The notes under the pieces are model-generated. The model saw only the letters and a list, made by a program, of their open reading frames with translations. It was not told where the DNA came from and did not search any database. A stretch of 10,718 nucleotides of DNA from Anaerohalosphaeraceae bacterium (lineage in GTDB: Bacteria; Planctomycetota; Phycisphaerae; Sedimentisphaerales; Anaerohalosphaeraceae). The DNA is taken from NCBI GenBank assembly GCA_030671565.1, contig DAOVIC010000045.1, forward strand, positions 1 through 10,718, in the 5' to 3' direction. Below are positions 1-7,058 of the stretch, one piece after another. The position numbers and the translations under genes were made by a program. The number at the start of each line of letters is the position of its first letter. The stretch's first letter is position 1.

Positions 1-32
1 CAATAAGTTTCAAGATAATTATGGGGGTCAAA

Positions 33-674
33 ATGAACAAGAATTTTGTGAAAAGAGGCATGATTGCTGTAGTTGCAGTTTCGATCGTGCTGTTGCAATT
101 CGGGTGCGAAAAGGAAGTAGTCAAGAGCGGATTTTTGAGCGATTATTCTAATCTTGAAACGAAGTCGGCCAGCAGCCTTCAGTATATCGACAATGCTTCT
201 TTAGGCAGGTATTCGCGATTTATCGTCGAGCCGGTCAATACGCGTTTTCAAGAAGGTTCTGCAGCCAGCAGGGAGCGGGAAGAGGGCCAATTGTCCGATG
301 CTCAAATCGATGACATGACCGAGTATATGCACGAGAGGGTAGTCGAAGCTGTTAGACGCTCCGGTAACACAGTGGTCCAGAAGAGCGGTCCTGGTGTTGC
401 ACGGGTCCGTTTGGCCTTTACGGACATCGATAAGTCTCACATGATAAGCTACTTACCTGTGACGAAGGTGGTAGGTACCGGAGTTGGTGGTGCTTCACTT
501 GAGGCAGAAATCGTCGATTCGCTGACCGGCGAACAGATCGGTGCAGTTGTCGAGTCTCAGCGAGGTTCTACTGTGCCGTTCGACGGACTTGGTGGCTGGG
601 ATGCAGCCAAGCAGGTAATGGATGATTGGGGCAGGCGATTTGAAATGCGTCTTTCACAGGCGTATCGCTATTAA
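33..674 (+). CDS. DUF3313 family lipoprotein
   Basis: Probable envelope lipoprotein of 213 residues, function unknown. It has a basic N-terminus (KNFVKRG), a hydrophobic segment at about residues 10-23 and a Cys at position 25 (LLQFGC). The lipobox is imperfect because Q and F precede the Gly. After it comes the SGFLSDYSNLE segment and, about 35 residues later, a 'GRYSRFIVEPV' strand, an order I recognise from DUF3313 proteins. The C-terminal half (VARVRLAFTDID ... VGGASLEAEIVDSLTGEQIGAVV) also fits that family, including its Gly-rich turn and the 'D..TGE..' strand. The ATG at 33 was chosen over an in-frame ATG at 21 because the GGGGGT at 23-28 sits just upstream as its Shine-Dalgarno. Family call fairly sure; role unknown. 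The next gene follows after 66 bp without a clear terminator, so the two may be co-transcribed. Confidence 0.8.
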   Translation: MNKNFVKRGMIAVVAVSIVLLQFGCEKEVVKSGFLSDYSNLETKSASSLQYIDNASLGRYSRFIVEPVNTRFQEGSAASREREEGQLSDAQIDDMTEYMHERVVEAVRRSGNTVVQKSGPGVARVRLAFTDIDKSHMISYLPVTKVVGTGVGGASLEAEIVDSLTGEQIGAVVESQRGSTVPFDGLGGWDAAKQVMDDWGRRFEMRLSQAYRY

Positions 675-740
675 TCGTTTAGAATCATAGGTAACTGTTA
701 AATTGTAAGTTATTCAGAGTGTCCGAGGGGGATCAGAGCA

Positions 741-1064
741 ATGAAATCCGTACATATATTGATTTTAGCAATTATCGTTGTGGTCGCCGGTTTTGTTGTC
801 GGTGCAGCGGGATATCCTCGGCAATGGGAATATGCAAGGCTTAATTATGACTATTATTCCATCTGGAGCTGGATGTCGCCTGACGTTTTTGTCGAAGGGG
901 AGAGCGTTGGCGAACTTTGCCAGAACCTTGGTATCACATCGAGCGGCGAAGAGGGTGCGGTCTATACTGTTGTCGATTGGGCCGGTGACCGGGGATGGGA
1001 GATGGCGATGGTGATGAAGGTTCCGCGGGAGTATACTGTGATGTGGTTCAAAAGGCCAAGATAG
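741..1064 (+). CDS. small membrane-anchored DUF4177-like protein
   Basis: A 107-residue protein of unknown function. Residues 4-24 form one hydrophobic segment (ILILAIIVVVAGFVVGAAG), either an uncleaved anchor or a signal peptide. The rest is a small soluble domain: a WEYARLN strand near residue 29, a 'GELCQNLG' helix, the motif 'DWAGDRGWEMAMVMKV' and a final strand 'YTVMWFKRPR'. This order (strand starting 'WEY', then 'L..LG..GWE..', then a closing aromatic strand ending in basic residues) resembles DUF4177-type small domains; that is pattern recognition, not a search result. Start: ATG at 741 preceded by a strong purine run (GAGGGGGATC, 725-734). It may form an operon with the DUF3313 lipoprotein upstream, which would make both envelope proteins of one system. 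It is followed by 389 bp without a gene. Confidence 0.7.
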   Translation: MKSVHILILAIIVVVAGFVVGAAGYPRQWEYARLNYDYYSIWSWMSPDVFVEGESVGELCQNLGITSSGEEGAVYTVVDWAGDRGWEMAMVMKVPREYTVMWFKRPR

Positions 1065-1102
1065 GGCAGCTTTGTTTTTATAGGTAAAAGTTTGGTTTAC
1101 TT

Positions 1103-1124
1103 AAACTGACCGATCGGCCAGTTT
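1103..1124. promoter_or_regulatory. 22-bp palindrome, candidate operator
   Basis: The arms AAACTG and CAGTTT enclose ACCGATCGGC, giving a palindrome in which only one base pair of eleven fails. There is no T-run on either immediate side, so it is unlikely to be an intrinsic terminator. The core CCGATCGG with flanking TGAC/GCCA resembles the dyads bound by TetR-type repressors; this is an inference. It lies about 160 bp upstream of the promoter of the aminotransferase operon. A related half-site, CGGTCAGTTTG, recurs at 1257-1267, against CGGCCAGTTTG at 1115-1125. Confidence 0.45.
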
Positions 1125-1165
1125 GCAAATGCAAAAATTAAAAATAAAAAATCAAAATTGAGGAT

Positions 1166-1181
1166 TCGGCTTGTCAGCCGA
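1166..1181. repeat. hairpin next to an A-rich stretch, possible dispersed repeat
   Basis: TCGGCT (1166-1171) and AGCCGA (1176-1181) form a perfect 6-bp stem with a 4-nt loop. On the left lies a stretch (1132-1158) made almost only of A and T. Read on the - strand this is a hairpin followed by T-rich sequence, as in an intrinsic terminator, but no - strand gene lies to its right to need one. The alternative is a small dispersed intergenic element. I see only one copy in this window. Confidence 0.3.
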
Positions 1182-1282
1182 GACTAAAGTTTACTAAGAA
1201 ATATGTCATATAACATTCTTATCTATAAAGAGTTAAGGTTATTTGGCGAAGCGTTTCGGTCAGTTTGAGTACTTTATTTGGC

Positions 1283-1311
1283 TTGACCGGCGGTTTGAAT
1301 CATGGTCTAAT
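1283..1311 (+). promoter_or_regulatory. sigma70-type promoter for the aminotransferase operon
   Basis: TTGACC (1283-1288) and TCTAAT (1306-1311) each match the -35/-10 consensus at five of six positions and are separated by the ideal 17 bp. Transcription would begin near 1318, leaving a leader of about 135 nt before the GTG at 1454. The -35 box includes TGACCG. Together with CGGTCA at 1257-1262 it forms an inverted pair related to the palindrome at 1103-1124, so a repressor site here is possible. Confidence 0.55.
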
Positions 1312-1453
1312 ACCTTTTTGTTCCGTTTTGCGCGCTGAAAACAGGTAATGTTTTGCAGAAGCAGAGTTTTGCCGTGTAATTGGCGGGTGTACGGGTACGA
1401 ATCTACATTCTGAGTTCAATGTTCAATTTTAGATAACAGAAAGGTGAAATACG

Positions 1454-2641
1454 GTGAAGGTTAGCAAACGAGCACAGGCGGTTCCTCCTTCAGCTACGAT
1501 GGCAGTTACGGGTCGTGCCAAGGAGATGAAAGCAGCAGGTATTGATGTTATTGCATTCGCGGCGGGTGAGCCCGATTTTGATACTCCTGATATAATTAAG
1601 TCGGCGGCGATCGAGGCGTTGAAGGCCGGTAAGACGAAGTATACCGCGACGAACGGTATTCCTGAGTTGCGGGCGGCGATATCTGAGAAGTTTAAGGCTG
1701 ATAACGGTCTTGAGTATTCCGCGGATCAGATCATCGTTAATATCGGCGCGAAGCATTCTGTTTATGAGTCATTGCAGGCAGTGATCGATGATGGGGATGA
1801 AGTATTGCTTCCGAGACCTTACTGGGTTACCTATCCGGAGGCTGTTAAGCTTGCCGGGGGAGTACCGGTTGTTGTTGAGACCGATCCTGCGAAGAGTTAT
1901 AAACTCACGCCGGAATTGCTTAAGTCATCGATAGGCGAGAAGACCGCACTTTTGATCCTTAACTCTCCGAATAATCCGGGCGGTTTTTCTTATACTCCCG
2001 ATGAGCTTTCGGCGCTGGCAAAGGTGCTTGAGGGTACCGATGTGATGGTGATCTCGGATGAAATATATGAAAAGCTTGTTTACGGGGACACCGAGTTTGT
2101 CAGCTTTGCATCTCTTAGCGAGGACGCTTATAACCGTACGCTTACGATCAATGGTCTTAGCAAGGCTTTTGCGATGACTGGCTGGAGACTTGGTTATACT
2201 GCCGGTCCATTGGATGCGATCAAGGCGATGGGGCGTTTGCAGTCGCATATGACCCAAAATCCGGTAAGTTTCGCACAATCGGCTGGGGTTGTCGCTTTGA
2301 AGGAAGGTGCCGAAATTGTCGAGCAGATGCGTGTTGAGTTTGAGAAGCGCGGAGCCTATATGGCAGAGCGTTTGAACTCTATAGATGGTGTCGAGTGCAA
2401 GGAGCCTACTGGCGCGTTCTATTGTTTCCCTGATGTATCAAGCCATTATGGCAGAACGATCGGCGGGGCGAAGATCGGCGGCAGTATGGATTTTGCTCAG
2501 GCACTGCTTGAGGATGCCAAGGTTGCAGTCGTACCTGGCGCACCTTTTGGATGTGAACGGAATGTACGTCTTAGTTTTGCGTGTTCTCTTGAACAGATAA
2601 GCAATGGATTAGACAGAGTAGAAAAATGGCTGAAGTCTTAG
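1454..2641 (+). CDS. aspC: pyridoxal-phosphate aspartate aminotransferase (class I, subgroup I-beta type)
   Basis: Cytoplasmic enzyme transferring the amino group between aspartate and 2-oxoglutarate; relatives of this subgroup can also use prephenate. Its 395 residues are the usual length. Visible landmarks: an N-terminal 'SKRAQAVPPSATMAV' opening, substrate-loop 'AAGEPDFDTP', 'NSPNNPGG' (residues 170-177, with Gly where most relatives have Thr), 'SDEIYE' supplying the Asp that binds the PLP ring nitrogen, 'LSKAFAMTGWRLGY' with the PLP-binding Lys237, and the carboxylate-binding Arg372 in 'VRLSFA'. It closely resembles the Thermus-type enzyme from memory. The start is GTG at 1454, with AAAGGTGA (1440-1446) placed about 7 nt upstream. 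The last 16 bp overlap the next gene, so the two are probably translated together. Family is sure; exact substrate less so. Confidence 0.93.
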   Translation: MKVSKRAQAVPPSATMAVTGRAKEMKAAGIDVIAFAAGEPDFDTPDIIKSAAIEALKAGKTKYTATNGIPELRAAISEKFKADNGLEYSADQIIVNIGAKHSVYESLQAVIDDGDEVLLPRPYWVTYPEAVKLAGGVPVVVETDPAKSYKLTPELLKSSIGEKTALLILNSPNNPGGFSYTPDELSALAKVLEGTDVMVISDEIYEKLVYGDTEFVSFASLSEDAYNRTLTINGLSKAFAMTGWRLGYTAGPLDAIKAMGRLQSHMTQNPVSFAQSAGVVALKEGAEIVEQMRVEFEKRGAYMAERLNSIDGVECKEPTGAFYCFPDVSSHYGRTIGGAKIGGSMDFAQALLEDAKVAVVPGAPFGCERNVRLSFACSLEQISNGLDRVEKWLKS

Positions 2642-5382
2642 AGATCAAGAAACGGTCGGCGTTTTACGGCTGGCCGATGGCAGTCTTTTTTGCGGGGATG
2701 CTGGTGTTTGCTATTTATGCATCCACGCATATGGTTGCCGCCGGCGATACGTGGGTTGCGATGGCTTGCGGCCGACATCATGCCAATCATGGCGTTGATT
2801 CTGTCGAGCCCTTCAGTGCGAACAGCCATGAAGCCGGTCCTACAGAGGAAAGTATTAAGGACTGGCCGGGATGGGCGCAGTCGCTTGCTAAGCCTTTCGA
2901 TATCGAGACGATCCGTAAATGGCATCCGACCGGGTGGGTTAATCAGAACTGGCTGACTCATGCGACGTTTTATTGGCTTGCGACGACGTTCGGCAGTGAC
3001 GGCGAATATAATTACGATGCCCTTGTTTACTGGAAGTTCGCAATTTATATCATCGAGGTGTTCTGCGTTTACTTTATCGCGCGGCTTCTTGGTGTAAGTG
3101 TTCCCGGTTCGGCGGCGGCGGCGTCTTTTGCATTGTATGTCGGTCGGTCATTTCTGGATATTCGTCCGGCGGGGTATGCAAACCTGCTTAGTGTTTTATT
3201 TCTTCTTGCGGTCGCGCTATCCGTCTATAAGGACATGCGGTATATCTGGCTTCTTGTTCCTGTTACTGTGTTCTGGTCCAATGTTCATGGCGGGTATATC
3301 TATGTTTTCATAATGATGGTTCCTTTTATCGGAATGCATTTTCTTGGACGTCTTCCTAAGAAGTTTACTCTTAGTCTTTTCTGTATCGGCGGGTGGAGTT
3401 TTCTTTATCTGCTGTCTTACAAGTTTATATCGCATGATACCTATAGACTGATATATGAGGCCTCCGGGAGGGTTTATAGTGCGCCCGGTATGTTTTCTGA
3501 TAAGGTATTCAGGTTTCTTACGCTTTTGATATTAGTTTCTGTTGTTCTGGTTGTTTTGAAGAACCTTAAGCCTGCGGCGTTTTATATTTACAGTCTGCTT
3601 GCTTCTCTGGTTTTTGCGTTGTTACTGCTGCCGCGAATGTCAATTGCGCTGCCGGCGAATCTTGTTCCGATGTTTGCAACTAAAGCGAATGCATTTGTCA
3701 AAGACGCGCAGGTGTCGTTTTATTTTTTCCTGCTTTTTTTGTTATCGTTGGCAGTGGCGGTGGTATTCAGGAAAAAGAATCTTGTGTTGATCAAACCGAA
3801 AGCTATCGTTCATTGTATCGGTGCGGTTTTTGCGGCATTTGTCGCTATGGTGTTGTTTAACCCGTACCATTTGACCAATCTTACGCATACATTCGAGGTC
3901 AGTGTAAGCAAACATGCGGAATCGTGGCGTAGTGTTAACGAGTGGCATCCGGCTTTTGAATGGGCCAATCCTGTTGGGAGTGAGACGCCGTTTTTGATAA
4001 TGTATATCATAGCGTGGATCGCTCTTGCGTTGTGGTTTTCGGTGAGATTTATTCGTCCACGGGTTGCGGCTAGACGCCGGGGTCAGATCGGCGAGTATGC
4101 GGAAGGTTCTTACGAGTGGCCCAGGATCGATATTGCGATAATAACGATAGTTGTGCTGAGCATTTATATGGCGATTCGATCGCGACGTTTCATTCCAATG
4201 GCAGCGACGGCGGCTTGTCCTGTGATGGCGTTGTTCTTTGAGCAGGCGGTGTTGATGGTGCTTGCGAAGATCCAGTACAACAAGACTAAAAAGCTTGGGC
4301 TTCCTATGTTTGGCCCGAAGTTTTACAAGAGGGTTGTGATGTGTTCGGGCATAGCGGTTTTGTTTTTTGGCGTTGCCTGGGGTGCCAAGTATAAGCGTAT
4401 TTATCTCGATCCGTGGCCCACCGATGCTGTCAGGGATTCTGTTTTTATGCGTATGACGGCGTCGAATGTCAAGCCTTTTGACGTGTCGCAGTTTATCCGT
4501 GAGAATGAGCTAAGCGGTAATATGTTCAATTACTGGACCGAGGGGGGTGCACTTGCGTTCGGGCAGGATGCGGATGCGGAGACGGGCAGGACGCCTTTGC
4601 AGCTGTTTATGGACGGCAGGGCGCAGGCGGCTTATAACCATGACACGTTTATAGAATGGCGTACGATCTATGGCGGTGGTGCAGTGGCGTCGAAAGTCAG
4701 GCGCACTGGTAAGGTTGCTAACGCGGATGAGCTAAAGGAAATCGGCGACTATCTTAACGGGGTAATGAAAAAAGATGACATTTGGGTATTTGTGCTTCCG
4801 GCGCGTGAGTTCAGTTTTAAAAAGGATCCGGTGATGAACAACTATTACCCGATCAGTTTATCGCGACATCCTGAATGGGTGGTTGCTTATGCGGACGATG
4901 CCCAGATGCTTTACGTGAATCGGACGATGGCGAAGGGTAAAGCGGTTTATGCGAAACTTTTGAACGGTCAACTGAAGTTTCCGAGTGAGTTTTCTGAGAA
5001 GTATACTGTTGCAAAGCATTACCTCAAAAGCAACAGCAGTAAAATTCGTCGCGATGGTTTTGAAATGGCCAAGGCGGCTTTTGAGATCAATGTGTCGCAG
5101 GGTTCGATGGCTCAAATTGTTTATGAGGCCGGGCGATGGCCCGAGCTGCGTAAGGAAGCGATGGAGTATGCCGAAGCTTATCTGAGGGAGTTTGCCGAGA
5201 ACAAGGATGAGTTGTCGAAGGAGGGCGGTTACACAAAAAAGCTTAATGCGGTACTGGTCGGGCTGAGGTACCTTTCCGATTTTTACGGGAAGACGAATTC
5301 AAAATTGCGGGGCGAGTACAAGGATATGTACGACGATATGTTCTTGGAACGAGATTTGGTAGCGGCAAGTTCTGCATGGTGA
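2626..5382 (+). CDS. polytopic membrane protein, GT-C glycosyltransferase-like, with periplasmic C-terminal domain
   Basis: A 918-residue integral membrane protein. The first hydrophobic segment is at about residues 16-36. It is followed by 'GDTWVAMACGRHHANHG...EPFS' (Asp41, E61-P-F-S64), a pattern like the first extracytoplasmic loop of GT-C enzymes and their relatives, where an acidic residue is catalytic. I count about 12 further hydrophobic segments up to roughly residue 590. The remaining ~325 residues look soluble. They carry 'GNMFNYWTEGGAL' (N635-G641) and 'LFMDGRAQAAY' (D663-G-R665), a pair recurrent in large uncharacterised membrane proteins of planctomycetes and related phyla, then a helix-rich tail. 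Donor and acceptor cannot be told; a lipid-linked sugar is the guess. The ATG at 2626 lies inside the aminotransferase gene and lacks a good Shine-Dalgarno, which suggests translational coupling. An annotation of just 'hypothetical membrane protein' would also be defensible. Confidence 0.75.
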   Translation: MAEVLEIKKRSAFYGWPMAVFFAGMLVFAIYASTHMVAAGDTWVAMACGRHHANHGVDSVEPFSANSHEAGPTEESIKDWPGWAQSLAKPFDIETIRKWHPTGWVNQNWLTHATFYWLATTFGSDGEYNYDALVYWKFAIYIIEVFCVYFIARLLGVSVPGSAAAASFALYVGRSFLDIRPAGYANLLSVLFLLAVALSVYKDMRYIWLLVPVTVFWSNVHGGYIYVFIMMVPFIGMHFLGRLPKKFTLSLFCIGGWSFLYLLSYKFISHDTYRLIYEASGRVYSAPGMFSDKVFRFLTLLILVSVVLVVLKNLKPAAFYIYSLLASLVFALLLLPRMSIALPANLVPMFATKANAFVKDAQVSFYFFLLFLLSLAVAVVFRKKNLVLIKPKAIVHCIGAVFAAFVAMVLFNPYHLTNLTHTFEVSVSKHAESWRSVNEWHPAFEWANPVGSETPFLIMYIIAWIALALWFSVRFIRPRVAARRRGQIGEYAEGSYEWPRIDIAIITIVVLSIYMAIRSRRFIPMAATAACPVMALFFEQAVLMVLAKIQYNKTKKLGLPMFGPKFYKRVVMCSGIAVLFFGVAWGAKYKRIYLDPWPTDAVRDSVFMRMTASNVKPFDVSQFIRENELSGNMFNYWTEGGALAFGQDADAETGRTPLQLFMDGRAQAAYNHDTFIEWRTIYGGGAVASKVRRTGKVANADELKEIGDYLNGVMKKDDIWVFVLPAREFSFKKDPVMNNYYPISLSRHPEWVVAYADDAQMLYVNRTMAKGKAVYAKLLNGQLKFPSEFSEKYTVAKHYLKSNSSKIRRDGFEMAKAAFEINVSQGSMAQIVYEAGRWPELRKEAMEYAEAYLREFAENKDELSKEGGYTKKLNAVLVGLRYLSDFYGKTNSKLRGEYKDMYDDMFLERDLVAASSAW

Positions 5383-5457
5383 TCTTACCGGGGCGTGATA
5401 GCTGATTTGTATGCGAAGTAAAGAACATGGAAGTTTAATAAGGACGGAAATTACGGT

Positions 5458-6612
5458 ATGCGGTTGTATCGTTCGCAAAAGTTGATGCGGCCGGATCTTC
5501 AGGCCCACATATATTCTCAGGCACTGATCGATAATGTTGCGGGTTTGCGAAGTTTGTGTCCGGCGGGGAGCAAGTTCTGTGCGGTGGTTAAGGCGAATGC
5601 TTACGGTCACGGTATCGGTGAGGTAGTGAACATTCTTCGTAAAACGGATGTCGATTTTTTTGCGGTGAGCAGTATCTACGAAGCGATCCATATTGCACCG
5701 ATGACCAACAAAGGGCAGTCGATATTCATACTTGAGGCCGTTAACGAGATACAGCCCAGCGAACAAATATTTATGTGCGCCAAGAGCGGTTTCCACTGCA
5801 GTATTTCTTCGCTGGCGGCTGTGGACCATGTTTGCCGGTGTCTTGCGGACAGTAAGCATGTATTGAATTTGCATGTTAATGTCGAGACCGGTATGGGCAG
5901 GTGCGGTCTTGATCCTGAGTGCAGCGAAAAGATATTGCAGAAGATCGAAGACAGCCCCGGTGTACGTCTTGCGGGTGTTTATACTCATTTTGCTACAGCT
6001 GACGAGGAAGACCTTTCTTATGCTTACGAACAGTTGGCGGTGTTTAAGGATTTTCTTTCGCGTAACGGTCTTGACGATCGCGATGATGTTATAATTCATG
6101 CGGCAAACAGTGCGGCGACGATCAAGATGCCCGAAGCACATTTCGATATGGTGCGTTGCGGAATCAGTATGTACGGTTATTATTCTCGTCCTATGGAGGA
6201 CCCTCCTGTGGAGCTTACGCCTGTTGTGAAACTTTTGGCGCCGATAGTGCGTCTTAAGTCGATAGGTTCGGGCCGTTCGGTAAGCTACGGTTGTTCATTC
6301 GTGACGAAACGCGATACTGTTGCAGCGATAGTTCCATTGGGTTATGCCGACGGTTACTGGCGTTGTTTTTCCAATAAAGCAAAGATGAAAGTTGGCGATC
6401 GGCTTGTCGATGTGATCGGGCGTGTGTGCATGGATCAAGTGCTTGTGGATGTCACGGATGTTAAAGAAGCCGAGCTCGGTCAGATGGTTACGATAATAGA
6501 TAATGTTCAGGATTCGCCCTGCGGAGCTTATTCGCTTGCAGATATTGCGGGTACTATCTGCTATGAGATATTGATATGTATTCATGCCCATGTGACGCGA
6601 ATCGTACATTAG
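5458..6612 (+). CDS. alr: alanine racemase
   Basis: PLP-dependent enzyme interconverting L- and D-alanine, supplying D-Ala for peptidoglycan. At 384 residues it is full length. The TIM-barrel N-domain opens with 'MRPDLQAHIYSQAL' and carries the PLP lysine in 'VVKANAYGHG' (Lys45). Further marks are 'NVETGMGRCG', 'THFATAD', 'AANSAA' and the phosphate-site 'VRCGISMYG' (232-240; most relatives have RPG). The C-terminal beta-domain has the catalytic Tyr277 in 'VSYGCSFVTKRDT', 'PLGYADGYWR' and 'GRVCMDQ' with Met325. The normal end 'GTICYEILICIHAHVTRIVH' shows it is not truncated. The ATG at 5458 has AAGGACGG (5440-5447) upstream. An in-frame ATG at 5485 lacks a ribosome site. It starts 75 bp after the membrane protein, with no terminator seen between. 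Its TAG stop is the first part of a heptamer repeat array, an unusual junction. Confidence 0.95.
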   Translation: MRLYRSQKLMRPDLQAHIYSQALIDNVAGLRSLCPAGSKFCAVVKANAYGHGIGEVVNILRKTDVDFFAVSSIYEAIHIAPMTNKGQSIFILEAVNEIQPSEQIFMCAKSGFHCSISSLAAVDHVCRCLADSKHVLNLHVNVETGMGRCGLDPECSEKILQKIEDSPGVRLAGVYTHFATADEEDLSYAYEQLAVFKDFLSRNGLDDRDDVIIHAANSAATIKMPEAHFDMVRCGISMYGYYSRPMEDPPVELTPVVKLLAPIVRLKSIGSGRSVSYGCSFVTKRDTVAAIVPLGYADGYWRCFSNKAKMKVGDRLVDVIGRVCMDQVLVDVTDVKEAELGQMVTIIDNVQDSPCGAYSLADIAGTICYEILICIHAHVTRIVH

Positions 6613-6645
6613 CTGTTAGCCGTTAGCCATTAGCTGTTAGCTATT
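6609..6645 (+). repeat. five-unit tandem heptamer array (TTAGCYR) at the alr stop codon
   Basis: Five consecutive 7-nt units read TTAGCTG, TTAGCCG, TTAGCCA, TTAGCTG, TTAGCTA, followed by TT. All fit TTAGCYR. The TAG stop of alr (6610-6612) lies inside the first unit. The last three units plus one base at each end make up the left arm of the inverted repeat around the four-helix-bundle gene. The same units appear in reverse complement at 7039-7052 (TAGCTAA, CGGCTAA). Confidence 0.9.
6624..6645 (+). repeat. left arm of 22-nt inverted repeat around the four-helix-bundle gene
   Basis: Pairs with 7037-7058 in 20 of 22 positions. Both exceptions are G-U in RNA, so a transcript could form an unbroken 22-bp stem with the whole four-helix-bundle gene in its loop of about 390 nt. 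The arm starts 11 nt after the alr stop codon and ends 21 nt before the Shine-Dalgarno TTAGGAG (6666-6672) of the enclosed gene. Confidence 0.85.
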
Positions 6646-6680
6646 GGTTTGAAATTTGTACATTTTTAGGAGTTATTGGA

Positions 6681-7052
6681 GTGCAAGACTACCGGGACGT
6701 TGTTGTCTGGCAGCGGTCGCATGGGCTGGTTTTAGAGATTTATAAACTAACTGAGAGTTTTCCGTCTTCTGAAAAATATGGACTTGTGAATCAGATGAGG
6801 AGGTCGGCCTATTCGATACCTATGAATATTGCTGAAGGACGTTCAAAAAATTCAGATAAAGATTTTGCTCGCTATCTTGATATTGCATCAGGTTCGGCTG
6901 GTGAACTTGATTACCAAATCCTGCTTGTGAAAGACTTAGGCATGATCAGTGATAAGCAGTACAATCAGTTATATTCGGAGCTTACTGAAATCAGAAAGAT
7001 GTTAAATGGTTTCAGGAATGCTATATGTAAGAACAAAATAGCTAACGGCTAA
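6681..7052 (+). CDS. four-helix-bundle protein (S23 / 23S rRNA intervening-sequence family)
   Basis: A 123-residue helical protein of the family first found inside 23S rRNA intervening sequences and related to the Avd accessory protein of diversity-generating retroelements. The characteristic pattern is complete: 'VVVWQRSHGLVLEIYKLTESFPSSEKYGL' split across residues 7-35, 'QMRRSAYSIPMNIAEG' (38-53), 'FARYLDIASGSAGELDYQ', then 'IRKMLNGF'. Cellular role is not established; RNA or nucleic-acid binding through the conserved basic face is the usual suggestion. The start is GTG at 6681 with TTAGGAG 8 nt upstream. GC is about 38% by hand count over five rows, against about 48-52% in sampled neighbouring rows, suggesting separate origin. 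It is framed by inverted repeats, and its last residues (IANG) and stop are encoded by the right one. The TAA overlaps the next ATG by one base. No reverse transcriptase or rRNA is nearby. Confidence 0.92.
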   Translation: MQDYRDVVVWQRSHGLVLEIYKLTESFPSSEKYGLVNQMRRSAYSIPMNIAEGRSKNSDKDFARYLDIASGSAGELDYQILLVKDLGMISDKQYNQLYSELTEIRKMLNGFRNAICKNKIANG

Positions 7053-7058
7053 TGGTTA
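7037..7058 (+). repeat. right arm of 22-nt inverted repeat around the four-helix-bundle gene
   Basis: Reverse complement of 6624-6645 at 20 of 22 positions. It contains the codons for the last residues of the four-helix-bundle protein, its TAA stop (7050-7052) and the ATG at 7052 of the next gene; a second in-frame ATG begins on its last base (7058). Pairing with the left arm in mRNA would hide those start codons. Ribosomes translating the four-helix-bundle gene would open them. Confidence 0.85.

Larger units (their letters stand above)
1065..1453. other. 389-bp intergenic region without a gene
   Basis: No convincing reading frame or RNA gene is visible. It holds, in order, a 22-bp palindrome (1103-1124), a small inverted repeat TTTGCA-AA-TGCAAA (1122-1135), a very A-rich stretch (1132-1158), a 6-bp-stem hairpin (1166-1181), a half-site related to the palindrome (1257-1267) and a sigma70-type promoter (1283-1311). 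The promoter implies a leader of about 135 nt before the aminotransferase GTG. I saw no riboswitch fold that I could name in that leader. Confidence 0.6.

Noticed and set aside
21..32. Earlier ATG at 21 as start of the DUF3313 lipoprotein
   Set aside because: The G-rich Shine-Dalgarno lies between this ATG and the ATG at 33, so it serves the latter. The later start also gives a more usual signal sequence.
1103..1124. Intrinsic terminator for the upstream small gene
   Set aside because: The palindrome is strong, but no T-run follows it on either strand.
5299..6141. Long open frame of 280 codons on the - strand
   Set aside because: It lies entirely opposite the membrane protein tail and alanine racemase, whose protein motifs are unmistakable. 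The antisense translation shows no recognisable domain.
6609..6645. Possible CRISPR array
   Set aside because: The repeats are 7 nt and directly abutting, without spacers, and there are no cas genes.
6681..7052. Avd protein of a diversity-generating retroelement
   Set aside because: The fold family is shared with Avd, but there is no reverse transcriptase and no template/variable repeat pair in the window.
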